Origin: Jiulongibacter sp.
Lineage (GTDB): Bacteria > Bacteroidota > Bacteroidia > Cytophagales > Spirosomataceae
Direction: 5' to 3'
DNA length: 64,000 nucleotides
Assembly: GCA_024645245.1 (NCBI GenBank)
Contig: JAHEBN010000002.1
Span: 1-64,000, forward strand
A program made the translations under genes and the position numbers. This document shows positions 16,125 through 25,902 of this stretch, in pieces. The notes under the pieces are model-generated. The model made no database searches, was not told the origin of the DNA, and saw only the letters and a list, made by a program, of their open reading frames with translations. The first letter of the stretch is position 1. The number at the start of each line of letters is the position of its first letter.

Positions 16125-17660
16125 TTAGTCTTTAGAAATTACCAAAGTAGTTACCGATTTGGGCAATAAATCAATTCGTGTTTTATCTGGTTTTTGATGT
16201 GACAAATTGTTTTTTTCGGAAGTAATATAAGCATTCACTTGTTGATTTTCCCAGACTTTCGGTATTTCAACAGCCTTGCTACTTTCTTGATTAATAAGTA
16301 CCACAATTACCTCATTTATGCCTTTATAGGCCGAAATAAGTACATCAGGATTAGCTAAACTCACCTTTACCCGCTGCATATTTGGCCGTACAAAACGGGA
16401 ATAATTGCCCAGAGTCCAAAGTGTTTTGGAATCCATCAAATCGCCACTGTATTTATTAGTATCATTTTCACCCATTATGCCCTTATTTGAAATATAAATC
16501 AGGCCGTCTTTGTAATCATTTGCACTTACTGAAAGCCACCAATGCCAGGCCGAGGCATGGGCAATAGTTAAATCAGCATGAATTATTTTTGCCACGTACA
16601 TAGCCGTTTCCATTCCCAAATCCATTCTGTTTCCATTAATTTCACCGGCATTATCTCCCAGCACACAATACTCAGATTGCCAGTAATCCAGCTGATATTC
16701 TTTTACTTTTTCCAGTAAACTTTCCCTGGTTTTTGTTAATTCATTTGCTGGAGAAGTGGTGAAATAGCTGTGACCCGCAATTATTTTTTCAACCGAATTT
16801 AAATCGCCCAGGTAATTCTTACTCTTTTGATCAAAAAAGTCTTGAATTTGGTTGTCTTGTTTAGTGGCTGATCTATTGGTTTTTGATGCATATAAATAAT
16901 TAATCTGGCCTGCTTCGCTTAAGGTAATTTTGGTTTTTATACCATTTGATCTGAATTTTTGATCTATTTTCCGGGTAGCCCATGCAATCTCGTCATTACC
17001 GATAGAAGTCCCCTCTTGCGAGCCAAAACCAGACTCATTTTTAGGTCCCCAATCCCACTGAGGTTCGTTAAAAGGGCTGATATAATCTAATTCTAAACGG
17101 GAAGAAACATCTGCAAGAAATGTGGTAAAATGATCAATTTCAGACCTGTTAAAATTCCAATCGCCTATTTCGCCGCTTCCAATCGCCAGTCCGTTTTTGC
17201 TCATACTCGCCGGTGCGGAGTTCAAAAAGCCAAGCTTATTTTCAACACCGTATTTTTTGGCCGCATCCAAAAACCATTGCTGCCCGGCTTGCTTAGTCCA
17301 GTCGTATTTTCCATTGTTTAGAAAGCACTCAGCTCTACGCCATTCGTTTGTTATTTTGCTTTCTATACCTTGCTCGGTACTGCCTGTACCAATATTAAAC
17401 CGCCACATGGATAGGCCTATTCCCTTAGGATTACCATTTTGATCCATTTCTTTACTAAAAAGAAATTCTGCAATTTGATTCCTTTTGGCTATGGGGTAAT
17501 ATTTACCCACCATTTGCATCGACCAGCAATCTGATGCTCCGAAACTATGAATACGCTGAAAAGTATGAGAGGTATCCAGTTCAATGTTTTGGGCTAAAAT
17601 AGTTTCCGTAAAAAGGAATAAAAGTAAAACCAATCGCTTCATTCTGTTAAGTCTCTTCAT
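16125..17660 (-). CDS. GH30-family glycoside hydrolase, secreted
   Basis: A 511-residue secreted enzyme; a second in-frame Met at residue 7 (17642) also gives a good signal peptide ending ILAQ. The TIM-barrel carries the clan GH-A pair: acid/base Glu in FNEPQWDW and nucleophile Glu in YWQSEYCVLGD, followed by a C-terminal beta-sandwich (about residues 425-510). The segment FGASDCWSMQ near the N-terminus is typical of the endo-beta-1,6-galactanase/O-glycosyl hydrolase branch of GH30. It lies downstream of, but is separated by a terminator from, the oxidoreductase and DUF1080 genes. The exact substrate is not evident. Confidence 0.83.
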   Translation of the reverse strand: MKRLNRMKRLVLLLFLFTETILAQNIELDTSHTFQRIHSFGASDCWSMQMVGKYYPIAKRNQIAEFLFSKEMDQNGNPKGIGLSMWRFNIGTGSTEQGIESKITNEWRRAECFLNNGKYDWTKQAGQQWFLDAAKKYGVENKLGFLNSAPASMSKNGLAIGSGEIGDWNFNRSEIDHFTTFLADVSSRLELDYISPFNEPQWDWGPKNESGFGSQEGTSIGNDEIAWATRKIDQKFRSNGIKTKITLSEAGQINYLYASKTNRSATKQDNQIQDFFDQKSKNYLGDLNSVEKIIAGHSYFTTSPANELTKTRESLLEKVKEYQLDYWQSEYCVLGDNAGEINGNRMDLGMETAMYVAKIIHADLTIAHASAWHWWLSVSANDYKDGLIYISNKGIMGENDTNKYSGDLMDSKTLWTLGNYSRFVRPNMQRVKVSLANPDVLISAYKGINEVIVVLINQESSKAVEIPKVWENQQVNAYITSEKNNLSHQKPDKTRIDLLPKSVTTLVISKD

Positions 17661-17687
17661 TTGTTAAAGATAGGAATAAAACAAAAA

Positions 17688-17706
17688 ACCCCGGAATTTC
17701 CGGGGT
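17688..17706 (-). terminator. Intrinsic terminator after the oxidoreductase gene
   Basis: On the minus strand ACCCCGGAA pairs with TTCCGGGGT across a 1-base centre (effective loop a few bases larger) and is followed by a run of six U. It ends the DUF1080-oxidoreductase transcript 26 bp after its last stop codon, so the GH30 gene probably has its own promoter. Confidence 0.8.
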
Positions 17707-17731
17707 CTTTGATCTTTAAACCTATGATAAA

Positions 17732-19072
17732 TCAATATAAGAACGGTTTGCCACCGGCCAGTATCTCCTGATTTTTCTCATCAAAAGTTACTTTCAGTCC
17801 GGTACGGTATGCCGCATTAGACATGATGGTGGCAATAGAATGCTGGTACCCGGCTTCAATCGGAGCATTTGGGGTTTTGCGACTTCTTACACACTCCATC
17901 CAGTTGCGGATATGAGCAGTGGTAAGAGCATCATAACCTGTATTTGCGTTAGTTTCAATTTTAGTGGCGTCGCTCAGTTTGAAGCCTTTCAGCAAGTTAG
18001 GTTTTAAACCCATAGCTGCGGCTTCACGCTCGTGCAATCCGCCTGTATCCGACACTTCATTGGTATCGAGATTGATCATTCCACCATTGGAATAATATAA
18101 TTCTTTTGTATCACCGGCAGCGTTTGAGAATCGGCTGGTAAACTGCACCTGGAAACCGTTTTTTGGATCATCTAATGGGCCGTAATCAAATACTACGGTT
18201 AGTGTGTCGGCGTTTGTTCTGCCATCTTGCCATTGGTAAATACCACCATTGGCAACTACTGAACGAGGATGTGGCAAGCCACTGAACCAGTGTACAGTAT
18301 CAATCTGGTGACTCATCCACTGTCCTGGTATACCCGATGAATAGGGCCAGAAAAGTCTGTATTCCAGGTATTTACGGGCATCAAATGGTTCGTAGGGCCT
18401 GTTGATCAGGTAACGTTTCCAATCCACATCCGATTCTTTCAGGTTTTTTACTAGTTCGGGTCTTCTCCAGCGGCCGGGCTGATTTACGTTCCACATCAGC
18501 TCCACCATTACAATGTTTCCGAAGTCGCCGGATTTAATGTAATTCTCGGCAGCATGATAATTGGGTCCGCTTCGTCTTTGAGAACCTATTTGCACAATTT
18601 TGCCTGACTCTTTTACTGCTTTTAAAACGGCACGGTTGTCGGCCATTGTTTCGGCCAAAGGTTTTTCGGCGTAAATATCGCAACCGGCTTGTACAGCCTC
18701 TATGGTATGCGTAGCATGCTGAAAATCAGCCGTACTCATCATTACTGCATCCACACTTTTGCTTGCATATAGCTCATCGTTATTACGGTATGCAGTTACT
18801 TTGCTACCTAATTCTTTTTCCAGATAAGCTTTTCCGTCCTCGCGGCGTTTGTTCCAGATATCCGAAACACCCACCATTTCAAAATTCATTTCTTTTTGTA
18901 GTTCTTTGAAAGGAGGTACATGAGATGAGCGGTGGCGATCGGAGAAACCTACGCAGGCTACTCGAACACGATCATTCGAACCGATAATTTTAGCATAACT
19001 ACTCGCCGAAAAACTGCTTGCCACCCCAGCCATTACCGACTTTTTTATAAATTCTCTACGGGTTGAATCCAT
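17732..19072 (-). CDS. Gfo/Idh/MocA-family oxidoreductase with Tat signal
   Basis: A 446-residue NAD(P)-dependent oxidoreductase. The N-terminus has a twin-arginine motif RREFIKK (Arg5-Arg6) followed by a moderately hydrophobic stretch, so the protein is predicted to be folded with its cofactor and exported by Tat. The Rossmann region (RVACVGFSDRH) and the EKPLAETMADNRAV segment with its catalytic-type lysine define the family. A large C-terminal domain carries VAMGG-like YQWQDGRTNADT. It follows the DUF1080 gene by 17 bp in one operon, a pairing typical of periplasmic sugar-oxidation loci of Bacteroidota. Substrate inferred as a sugar or 3-keto-glycoside. Confidence 0.87.
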   Translation of the reverse strand: MDSTRREFIKKSVMAGVASSFSASSYAKIIGSNDRVRVACVGFSDRHRSSHVPPFKELQKEMNFEMVGVSDIWNKRREDGKAYLEKELGSKVTAYRNNDELYASKSVDAVMMSTADFQHATHTIEAVQAGCDIYAEKPLAETMADNRAVLKAVKESGKIVQIGSQRRSGPNYHAAENYIKSGDFGNIVMVELMWNVNQPGRWRRPELVKNLKESDVDWKRYLINRPYEPFDARKYLEYRLFWPYSSGIPGQWMSHQIDTVHWFSGLPHPRSVVANGGIYQWQDGRTNADTLTVVFDYGPLDDPKNGFQVQFTSRFSNAAGDTKELYYSNGGMINLDTNEVSDTGGLHEREAAAMGLKPNLLKGFKLSDATKIETNANTGYDALTTAHIRNWMECVRSRKTPNAPIEAGYQHSIATIMSNAAYRTGLKVTFDEKNQEILAGGKPFLY

Positions 19073-19089
19073 GATATTTATCTGATTTA

Positions 19090-20466
19090 TTAATTTAAAG
19101 TTCTGATTTTTAAGCTTCTGAATTGTACATCCTCTCCATGATCTTGTAATAATATTGGCCCTTTTTCGCCGGCACCAAAGCCATCGTAATGGGCATACTT
19201 GCTTCTGGCCACCAATGCTTTGAAAATATTGTCGTTACGGTGATACTCCACCACTTTGAATCCATTTAGCCAGTGTTGAACGGTATTATCTGGCATCACT
19301 ACGATACGGCCCTGATTCCATTCTCCGATTTTTTTCTGCATCCTTTTATCCACTTTTATAGATGGGATAAGATCATACAAAGACCCGAGTGTTCTGTTTC
19401 CTACTACTCCCATTTTTGCATCCGGATGTTTTTCGTCGTCCAATACCTGAAATTCCAATCCGATACCTGATTTTCCTTTTGAGTCCAAAGCCTCGTTGAC
19501 AAAATATTTAACGCCGGAGTTGGCACCTTCTGACATTTTAAAGTCAAATTTCATTTCAAAAGCAGAATATTGCTCTTTCGTTACAATGTCATTTCCGGTT
19601 TCAGAACCATCTGATTTGGAAATATTGATATTACCATCCACCACACTCCATCTTTTACCCGACATTTCTGTTTGGTTTACGGCTCTCCATCCAGTAAAGT
19701 CAGATCCATTAAATATTTTAGTAAAACCTTGTGCTTTTTCCTGTGCCGAAATGTCATTGGCAAGCATATTTACCACCAATGTATTGTCGTAAGGACTTGG
19801 GCTAAGGTTTTCTGTTTTTATCTTGATATTTTTCCAGCGAATCTGCATCCCTTCTTTCATTTCACCATAGATAGCATGCACTTGTAAAGCGATCAATCCG
19901 GATGTTGTCATATCGTCGATTAAATGTGAAACGGGCACACCATTTACCCAGGTACGAATGGTGCTTCCAATGGCTTCAATGCGGTAAGTATTCCAATCAT
20001 TATGCCTAAAAGCCGCCTTGGCTACTGGGTTTCCTTCCGGCATACAAAGCCATCCACGGCGTGCCTCGTCGTAAATTCCACCAGACCAGGCTCTGTTGGA
20101 AGGGTCAATTTCCATTTGGTAACCATGTACGCGGCCATTATTATATTCGGGTAAAGACAAACTCCGGAACTGGATGCCTGAGTTCATTCCTTCATCCACC
20201 TTCAGATCCACCTGAAAAATGTAATCGCCGTAATTTTCATTGGTACATAAAAACGAATTTTCTGTCTTGGCTACGGTGGTACCAACGATTTGGCTATCTA
20301 CTACTTCGTACTTGGCTTTACCGTTTTTTTGATTCCAACCATCCAGGTTTTTGCCGTTAAAAAGCAATTTCCATCCATCTTTTTTCTCTTGAGCGGTAAG
20401 CTGTGCTTTTGATAAAAATGAAGTAAGAAGTAGAATCAGAATAAATAGGCTTGAATATTTTTTCAT
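19090..20466 (-). CDS. Secreted protein with two DUF1080 (3-keto-disaccharide hydrolase) domains
   Basis: A 458-residue secreted protein (signal peptide residues 1-21) made of two tandem DUF1080 domains, about residues 25-215 and 240-456. Each has the concanavalin-like landmarks: WKLLFNGKNLDGWNQ and FTKIFNGSDFTGWRAV at the starts, DFQFKVD-like strands, and GIQFRS / GVKYFV cores. DUF1080 proteins include 3-keto-glucoside hydrolases that cleave glycosides oxidised at C3. The next gene encodes a Gfo/Idh/MocA oxidoreductase, which could supply that 3-keto group, so the two form a plausible oxidise-then-cleave pair. The enzyme activity is inferred, not shown by residues I can identify. Confidence 0.82.
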   Translation of the reverse strand: MKKYSSLFILILLLTSFLSKAQLTAQEKKDGWKLLFNGKNLDGWNQKNGKAKYEVVDSQIVGTTVAKTENSFLCTNENYGDYIFQVDLKVDEGMNSGIQFRSLSLPEYNNGRVHGYQMEIDPSNRAWSGGIYDEARRGWLCMPEGNPVAKAAFRHNDWNTYRIEAIGSTIRTWVNGVPVSHLIDDMTTSGLIALQVHAIYGEMKEGMQIRWKNIKIKTENLSPSPYDNTLVVNMLANDISAQEKAQGFTKIFNGSDFTGWRAVNQTEMSGKRWSVVDGNINISKSDGSETGNDIVTKEQYSAFEMKFDFKMSEGANSGVKYFVNEALDSKGKSGIGLEFQVLDDEKHPDAKMGVVGNRTLGSLYDLIPSIKVDKRMQKKIGEWNQGRIVVMPDNTVQHWLNGFKVVEYHRNDNIFKALVARSKYAHYDGFGAGEKGPILLQDHGEDVQFRSLKIRTLN

Positions 20467-20607
20467 AATTATGGTTTATGCTAAAAAAACAATTAAATAT
20501 AGGACAAAAGTAATTTCGGATTATCCTGTAGTCTAGTGTAATCCTTCACAATGCTGATATTATTTTAACAAACTTTTACTAATTTTGGGAAAAATACTTC
20601 CATTTTA

Positions 20608-21468
20608 ATGAAACCTCAACTCCTAAAGATTTCAACACCCTCTGATTATTCCTTCAATACCTTTGTGCAGGAGGTAGATTTTTTTCCTACACCCTGGCAT
20701 TATCATCCGGAAATTGAAATTGTTTTTATGAAAAAAAGTACGGGTCAAAAATACATAGGTAGTAGTATTTCGGGTTTTGAACCGGGTGATTTGGTAATGA
20801 TAGGCTCGTATTTACCCCATTTTTATAAAAATGATGAAGCCTATTTAAACCCAAAATCAAATTTGAAAGCAAGCTCCATTGTCATACATTTTGAAGAGGG
20901 TTTTTTGGGAGCGGATTTTTTTAAAAAACCCGAGTGCCTGGAAATAAAAAATATGCTTGACCGCTCACGTAGGGGAATACAGTTTCACAAATCTTTTGCC
21001 GATGAGGTAAGCAAAGATTTTAATGAACTTACTTCAAAATCAGGTATTGAGCGATTATTGGCCTTTTTAGATCTGCTCAACAAAATGGGTAGAACAAAAG
21101 CCTATGATTACCTGACTTCCGAGCCGATGTATCTGAATAACCAGGTGGATTCTGACCGGATTAAGAAAGTATTTGAATATGTAATACAGAATTTTCAAAA
21201 GGAAATAAAACTGGAAGATATCGCCTCACTTGCCAGCATGAGTCAATCAGCCTTTAGCCGGTATTTTAAAAAGCGAACACGAAAAACTTTTAGTACCTTT
21301 CTTACGGAAATCAGGATTGAACATGCCTGTAAACTACTTCAACAGGATAAACTGAATGTTTCGGAAATTTCATATGAAAGTGGCTTCAATAACTTATCAA
21401 ACTTCAACAGGCAGTTTAAATCTATAAAAAAGACCACTCCGCTTACCTATAGGTCCAGGTTTTTGTAA
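20608..21468 (+). CDS. AraC-family transcriptional regulator
   Basis: A 286-residue regulator: N-terminal cupin ligand-binding domain (about residues 15-95, with TPWHYHPEIEIVF) and C-terminal double helix-turn-helix (about 185-285, with LEDIASLASMSQSAFSRYF and SEISYESGFNNLSNFNRQF). It is divergent from the DUF1080-oxidoreductase operon across a 141-bp gap, so it is the natural candidate to control that operon, probably in response to a sugar. TAATTTTG at 20580-20587 is a candidate -7 box for its own promoter. Confidence 0.88.
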   Translation: MKPQLLKISTPSDYSFNTFVQEVDFFPTPWHYHPEIEIVFMKKSTGQKYIGSSISGFEPGDLVMIGSYLPHFYKNDEAYLNPKSNLKASSIVIHFEEGFLGADFFKKPECLEIKNMLDRSRRGIQFHKSFADEVSKDFNELTSKSGIERLLAFLDLLNKMGRTKAYDYLTSEPMYLNNQVDSDRIKKVFEYVIQNFQKEIKLEDIASLASMSQSAFSRYFKKRTRKTFSTFLTEIRIEHACKLLQQDKLNVSEISYESGFNNLSNFNRQFKSIKKTTPLTYRSRFL

Positions 21469-21570
21469 TTTGAAAATTTAAGATATCAGATTGTTTAAAC
21501 ATTTTAGCATTGTTAAGGTTAAGATTTAATTAGTTTAATTTTCTAAACCCTTTTTAATCAAAGCGTAAAA

Positions 21571-22446
21571 ATGAGTGCCTATTCTATCAGAGATCTGGAG
21601 AATCTTTCGGGTATTAAGGCCCATACTATTCGTATTTGGGAACAGCGGTACAGCATTGTGAAACCCTCCAGAAGCGACACCAATATCAGAACTTACGACG
21701 ATGAAGATCTGAAACGAATTCTCAACATTTCAGTACTTAAAGATAAGGGTTTCAAAATTTCTAAAATAGCCGGATTGAGCAGCGACGAGCTTTGCGATAA
21801 AGTTTTTTCATTATCCGAAGAAAACCTGCAGTATCCCGATCAGATTCACAACCTCACGGTGGCCATGATCGATATGGACGAAGAGCGATTTGAGAAAATA
21901 ATATCGCAGTGTATACTTCAGTATAATTTTGAAAATACGATGATAAATATCATCTATCCATTTCTTAGTCGCATTGGTACACTCTGGATGACGGGTTCCA
22001 TTGGCCCGGCACAGGAGCATTTTATCACGCATCTTATACGGCAAAAAATGATTGTGGCTATTGACGGTCAAATTGTGCGACCGAATGAGCATTCGAAAAA
22101 ATTTGTACTTTATCTGCCTGAAGGAGAGATGCACGAAGTGGGGCTCTTGTTTGCCAATTATATACTTCGGGCCCGTAACCACCGGGTTTTTTATCTGGGT
22201 CAAAGTTTACCTTTTGATGACTTGAGTTATGTTTACGAAAACCACCAGCCCGATTATCTTTTTTCTTCTATAACTTCTGTGCCCGGCCCGGATGCGATAA
22301 AAGTTTATATTGAAAAGCTGGGTAATAAATTTCCGGATGTTAAAATTTTACTTACCGGGTATCAGGTAGTGGGCCATTTGTATAAAATTCCAGCAAATGT
22401 GCAGATCATTAGTAATGTTAATCAATTGATTGAGATTGCAGAATAA
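21571..22446 (+). CDS. MerR-family regulator with cobalamin-binding domain, CarH/LitR-like photoreceptor candidate
   Basis: A 291-residue protein: MerR winged-helix domain (about residues 1-72, with HTIRIWEQRY), a four-helix domain (about 85-165) and a B12-binding Rossmann domain (about 170-290). The light-sensor residues of CarH are all present: the Wx9EH motif (Trp139, Glu149, His150) that covers the adenosyl face, and the ExHxxG motif with His188 as lower cobalt ligand. In CarH adenosylcobalamin holds a tetramer on DNA in the dark and light breaks it, inducing carotenoid genes. No carotenoid gene is adjacent; it stands 102 bp behind the AraC gene. Family firm, light sensing inferred from conserved residues. 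Confidence 0.9.
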   Translation: MSAYSIRDLENLSGIKAHTIRIWEQRYSIVKPSRSDTNIRTYDDEDLKRILNISVLKDKGFKISKIAGLSSDELCDKVFSLSEENLQYPDQIHNLTVAMIDMDEERFEKIISQCILQYNFENTMINIIYPFLSRIGTLWMTGSIGPAQEHFITHLIRQKMIVAIDGQIVRPNEHSKKFVLYLPEGEMHEVGLLFANYILRARNHRVFYLGQSLPFDDLSYVYENHQPDYLFSSITSVPGPDAIKVYIEKLGNKFPDVKILLTGYQVVGHLYKIPANVQIISNVNQLIEIAE

Positions 22447-22450
22447 AAAA

Positions 22451-22476
22451 AGGAGAAAGACTTTCGCCCTTCTCCT
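22451..22476. terminator. Bidirectional terminator hairpin
   Basis: AGGAGAA (22451-22457) pairs with TTCTCCT (22470-22476). It is preceded by six A (six U on the minus strand) and followed by CGTTTT, so it can end both the MerR-B12 gene and the convergent small secreted-protein gene. Confidence 0.7.
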
Positions 22477-22496
22477 CGTTTTGAGTGATTAGAAAT

Positions 22497-22868
22497 TTAA
22501 TAACTCAATTTTTTAACCGGCTTCATTGTACTCAAAGTAACCTTCTTGCTGTCTTCAAGACCATTTTTAGAACTTACTTTGATTACATATTGACCATCAG
22601 ATAAATTATTGATGTCAAAGTTAATTCTGGCTTTCGTATTTCTTTTATTAAGTTTTGAAGACGCCATCTCATTCCCAAAATTATCCGAAATACTTACTTT
22701 CAAATCTTCTCCACTGTTGTTTTCAAAAAATGTTTTGATTTTACCGTGTACGTAATCGAAATAAAGATTCATTTTCACATCATTTTCTTTGACCGGGTTT
22801 GGCTCAGCGGCCATGGTAAATGAAGAGCTTAATAGAACAAATGCAGCAACTTTTAATAGATTTTTCAT
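22497..22868 (-). CDS. Small secreted beta-rich protein
   Basis: A 123-residue protein with a clean signal peptide (residues 1-20, ending TMAA) and one beta-sandwich-like domain, with alternating hydrophobic strands such as KTFFENNSGEDLKVSISD and GQYVIKVSSKNG. The layout resembles DUF3244-type and T9SS C-terminal-like small domains of Bacteroidota, but the ending KPVKKLSY is not a clear sorting signal. No catalytic residues. It is monocistronic, convergent with the MerR-B12 gene. Function unknown. Confidence 0.65.
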   Translation of the reverse strand: MKNLLKVAAFVLLSSSFTMAAEPNPVKENDVKMNLYFDYVHGKIKTFFENNSGEDLKVSISDNFGNEMASSKLNKRNTKARINFDINNLSDGQYVIKVSSKNGLEDSKKVTLSTMKPVKKLSY

Positions 22869-23102
22869 ACTAGTAATTTTTAAATTTTAAATAATAGCTT
22901 TTAATAAATATGGAAGTTTGTTTTCGTTTCCATGTCACAAAGATGCAGGACATATAGTACTATGTAATGCATAATAGTATGTTTGGCACTATAACTTTAT
23001 GAGTGGTATTTTTTATATTTTAATTGAATCAGAGAAAGAAGAAAACTGATTAAGTGGTATAAAATTTGAGTAGCATTAATTTCACATTAAACAAAACACG
23101 AC

Positions 23103-23591
23103 ATGCAAAAAGTACTCACAATTTTAATTACTGCATTCTTTTTTACCGCTTGCTAGCTTTTAATCGTTTCAATAAACCCTGAAAACTAAGGAGACTATTT
23201 GGTAGATTTTCAATTAGTAAAAGCAGATGATGGAGCCAAAGTGATGGATATCAGCGACCAAGATTATGTATTTGTAAGTGAAGCAGCTGACTCAAAAAGC
23301 ATTGTTATCAGTACGTTCACAGATGAAAATGGTAGAACAATACCTTTAGAAGTTAGTAGGAGAGGATTTTCTTCAGTACACATTTATATTAGTAATAGAA
23401 ATAAATACTCAACAAAAATTAAGGGATCGATTAAAGATCAGAAATTAGAATTTAAACAAATTACAACTCTTAAGACCGACGTCAAAACAGAAGAGATTAC
23501 ATTAAGTGTTAATGGTTCAAAATTAACTCAGGCAACTGGTACAAAAAGTACTCAATTCTTACCCGAAAGGCTGTTGAATATTAAGAATTAA
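23103..23591 (+). pseudogene. Disrupted small lipoprotein gene (two in-frame stops after the signal peptide)
   Basis: An ATG at 23103 starts MQKVLTILITAFFFTAC, a perfect lipoprotein signal ending in the lipobox cysteine; the next codon is TAG (23154). Ten codons later comes TAA, and then the same reading frame stays open for 130 codons (from a TTG at 23199 to 23591) with a soluble beta-rich protein (DFQLVKADDGAKVMDISD, KIKGSIKDQKLEFKQ). Because signal and body share one frame, the simplest reading is one lipoprotein gene broken by two nonsense mutations. An AAGGAG at 23188-23193 could allow start at the TTG, which would give a cytoplasmic remnant. I do not recognise the family. Confidence 0.6.
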
Positions 23592-23638
23592 AAATATTTA
23601 ATACTTTATTCAAAAAATTTATACTGTGAGTTGAGTTT

Positions 23639-25714
23639 TCAACTCACCCCAGCCCCACTCCAAACCTGCTTATTGGGCTGTAAAAGTGCCAGTGAACCAT
23701 CAGCATCTTCGGCCATCAGAATCATCCCTTGCGACTCGATTCCCATCATTTTACGGGGTGCCAGATTGGCCACAAAAGTTACTTGCTTACCCAGCATTTC
23801 TTCCGGTTTGTAGTGTTCGGCTATTCCACTTAGTATGGTGCGTTTTTCCATACCGTCGTCAATCAGAAATTTCAGTAATTTCTTGCTTTTGGGCATCGCT
23901 TCTGCTTCCAGAATAGTACCCACACGGATATCTAATTTCGCAAAATCATCAAACTGAATTTCCGGTTTTAGTTCCGGTACTTTTTTGCTTTCCAGCTCAT
24001 TCATTTTTTTGGTGTCGAGTAATTTTTGTACTTGAGCCTCTACAGTAGCATCTTCTATTTTTTCAAAAAGCAGACCGTCCGCTTGTATTTTGGTGCCTAC
24101 AGGTAGCAGTCCCGGTTTTCCGGCATCTCGCCATTCCGGTTTTCCGGTATCTCCCGCCAGCTTCCATTCTTTCAGGTTGAGTTGCTTGTATAATTTCTCA
24201 GCCGTAAATGGTAGAAAAGGCTCGCATACTATCGCCAAAGTCGCCGAAATTTGAGCCGCCACGTACATGATGGTTTTTACCCTTTCTTCATCCGTTTTTA
24301 TGGCTTTCCAGGGTTCAGTATCGGCGAGGTATTTATTTCCCAAGCGGGCCACCTCAATCATTCCTGCCAAGGCTTCTCTAAACTTAAAGTTTTTCAAAGA
24401 ATCCGAAATATCGCACGGCAATTGTGCCAGGGCAGCGATTGCATTTTTATCTATTTCTTGTAATTCACCGGCTTCCGGTACTATTCCTTCGTAATACTTC
24501 TCGGTGAGCACCAAAGTACGGTTTATAAAATTGCCAAAAATACCTACCAGCTCCGAGTTGTTTTTGGTTTGAAAGTCTTTCCATGTAAAATCATTGTCTT
24601 TGGTTTCAGGAGCATTGGCCATTAGGGCAAATCGCAAGACATCCTGCTTTCCGGGAAACTCTTCCAGGTATTCATGCAGCCACACAGCCCAGTTTCTGGA
24701 AGTAGAAATCTTGTCATTTTCCAGGTTCATAAATTCATTGGCAGGCACATTATCTGCCAGTACAAAACTGCCTTCGGCCATGAGCATTGCCGGGAAAATG
24801 ATGCAGTGAAATACGATATTATCCTTGCCTATAAAGTGCACCAGATTGGTGTTTTCTTTATCCCGCCAGTAATCTTCCCAGTTTTTACCCACTTGAGCTG
24901 CCCACTCTTTGGTCATGGATATGTACCCGATAGGAGCGTCAAACCACACATAGAGCACTTTTCCTTCGGCGTCTTCCAGCGGCACTTTTACGCCCCAATC
25001 CAGGTCGCGGGTCATGGCTCGCGGTTGCAGGCCTTGCTTAAGCCAGCTTTGGCACTGACCCATCACGTTGGTTTTCCACTCTTTGTGGCTGTTTACATAT
25101 TCTTCAATCTGAGGCTGCATTCTGTCGAGTGGCAGGTACCAGTTTTTGGTTTCTTTCATAACCGGCTTGGCACCCGAAATGGTAGACTGCGGATTGATAA
25201 GTTCTGTTGGTGAAAGTGCCGATCCGCATTTTTCGCACTGATCGCCATAAGCACCCGGATTGTGGCAAACCGGGCATTCGCCAATTATGTACCTATCGGC
25301 CAAAAATTGTTGAGCCGTTTCGTCAAAATATTGCTCGGTTACCACCTCATCGAAATAACCTTTATCAAACATCGTCGTAAAAAACTCCTGTGAAGTTTCG
25401 TGATGAACCTGATTCGACGTACGCGAATAAATATCAAAAGAAATACCGAATTGCTCAAAAGAATCTTTGATGATTTTGTAGTATTTATCAACCACTTCCT
25501 GCGGGGTAATTCCCTCTTTTTTGGCTTTTATGGTAATCGGCACACCGTGCTCGTCGGTTCCGCTTATAAAGGCCACATCTTTGCCTTTCATACGCAGGTA
25601 TCGCACATATACATCGGCAGGTAAATAACAACCGGCCAGGTGACCGATGTGAATGGGGCCATTGGCATAAATAAGGGCGGCAGTAACGGTATATCTTTTC
25701 GGATTTTTGCTCAT
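23639..25714 (-). CDS. metG: Methionyl-tRNA synthetase with C-terminal tRNA-binding domain
   Basis: A 691-residue class I synthetase. The Rossmann fold begins [18 protein letters not shown] (HIGH motif), a zinc-knuckle CPVC...CEKC lies at about residues 147-162, and the anticodon-binding helices follow. The KMSKS loop reads KISTS (in [10 protein letters not shown]), a form I know from Bacteroidota enzymes. Residues about 588-691 are an OB-fold tRNA-binding domain ([19 protein letters not shown]) that dimerises the enzyme. It charges initiator and elongator tRNA-Met. It stands alone, convergent with the disrupted lipoprotein gene. Confidence 0.97.
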   Translation of the reverse strand: MSKNPKRYTVTAALIYANGPIHIGHLAGCYLPADVYVRYLRMKGKDVAFISGTDEHGVPITIKAKKEGITPQEVVDKYYKIIKDSFEQFGISFDIYSRTSNQVHHETSQEFFTTMFDKGYFDEVVTEQYFDETAQQFLADRYIIGECPVCHNPGAYGDQCEKCGSALSPTELINPQSTISGAKPVMKETKNWYLPLDRMQPQIEEYVNSHKEWKTNVMGQCQSWLKQGLQPRAMTRDLDWGVKVPLEDAEGKVLYVWFDAPIGYISMTKEWAAQVGKNWEDYWRDKENTNLVHFIGKDNIVFHCIIFPAMLMAEGSFVLADNVPANEFMNLENDKISTSRNWAVWLHEYLEEFPGKQDVLRFALMANAPETKDNDFTWKDFQTKNNSELVGIFGNFINRTLVLTEKYYEGIVPEAGELQEIDKNAIAALAQLPCDISDSLKNFKFREALAGMIEVARLGNKYLADTEPWKAIKTDEERVKTIMYVAAQISATLAIVCEPFLPFTAEKLYKQLNLKEWKLAGDTGKPEWRDAGKPGLLPVGTKIQADGLLFEKIEDATVEAQVQKLLDTKKMNELESKKVPELKPEIQFDDFAKLDIRVGTILEAEAMPKSKKLLKFLIDDGMEKRTILSGIAEHYKPEEMLGKQVTFVANLAPRKMMGIESQGMILMAEDADGSLALLQPNKQVWSGAGVS

Positions 25715-25902
25715 TTTCTGGACTTAAACGCTATATTTTCTTTAATTCTGAAATTGACTGCAATTTAGGATAAAAAAATGGCAGGCAGAATAAATAGAAC
25801 CTATCGAAATAAAAGTATTAACCGATAAGTCTGAATTTAACTGGAATGAAATAGCCAGTAATTTCACTTATGCTTACTTTTGTATAAACAGAACCCTCCG
25901 AA

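Noticed and set aside
24674-25213. 179-codon ORF antisense to metG
   Set aside because: It is a mirror of strongly conserved MetRS codons; composition is that of a shadow frame and no family pattern is visible.
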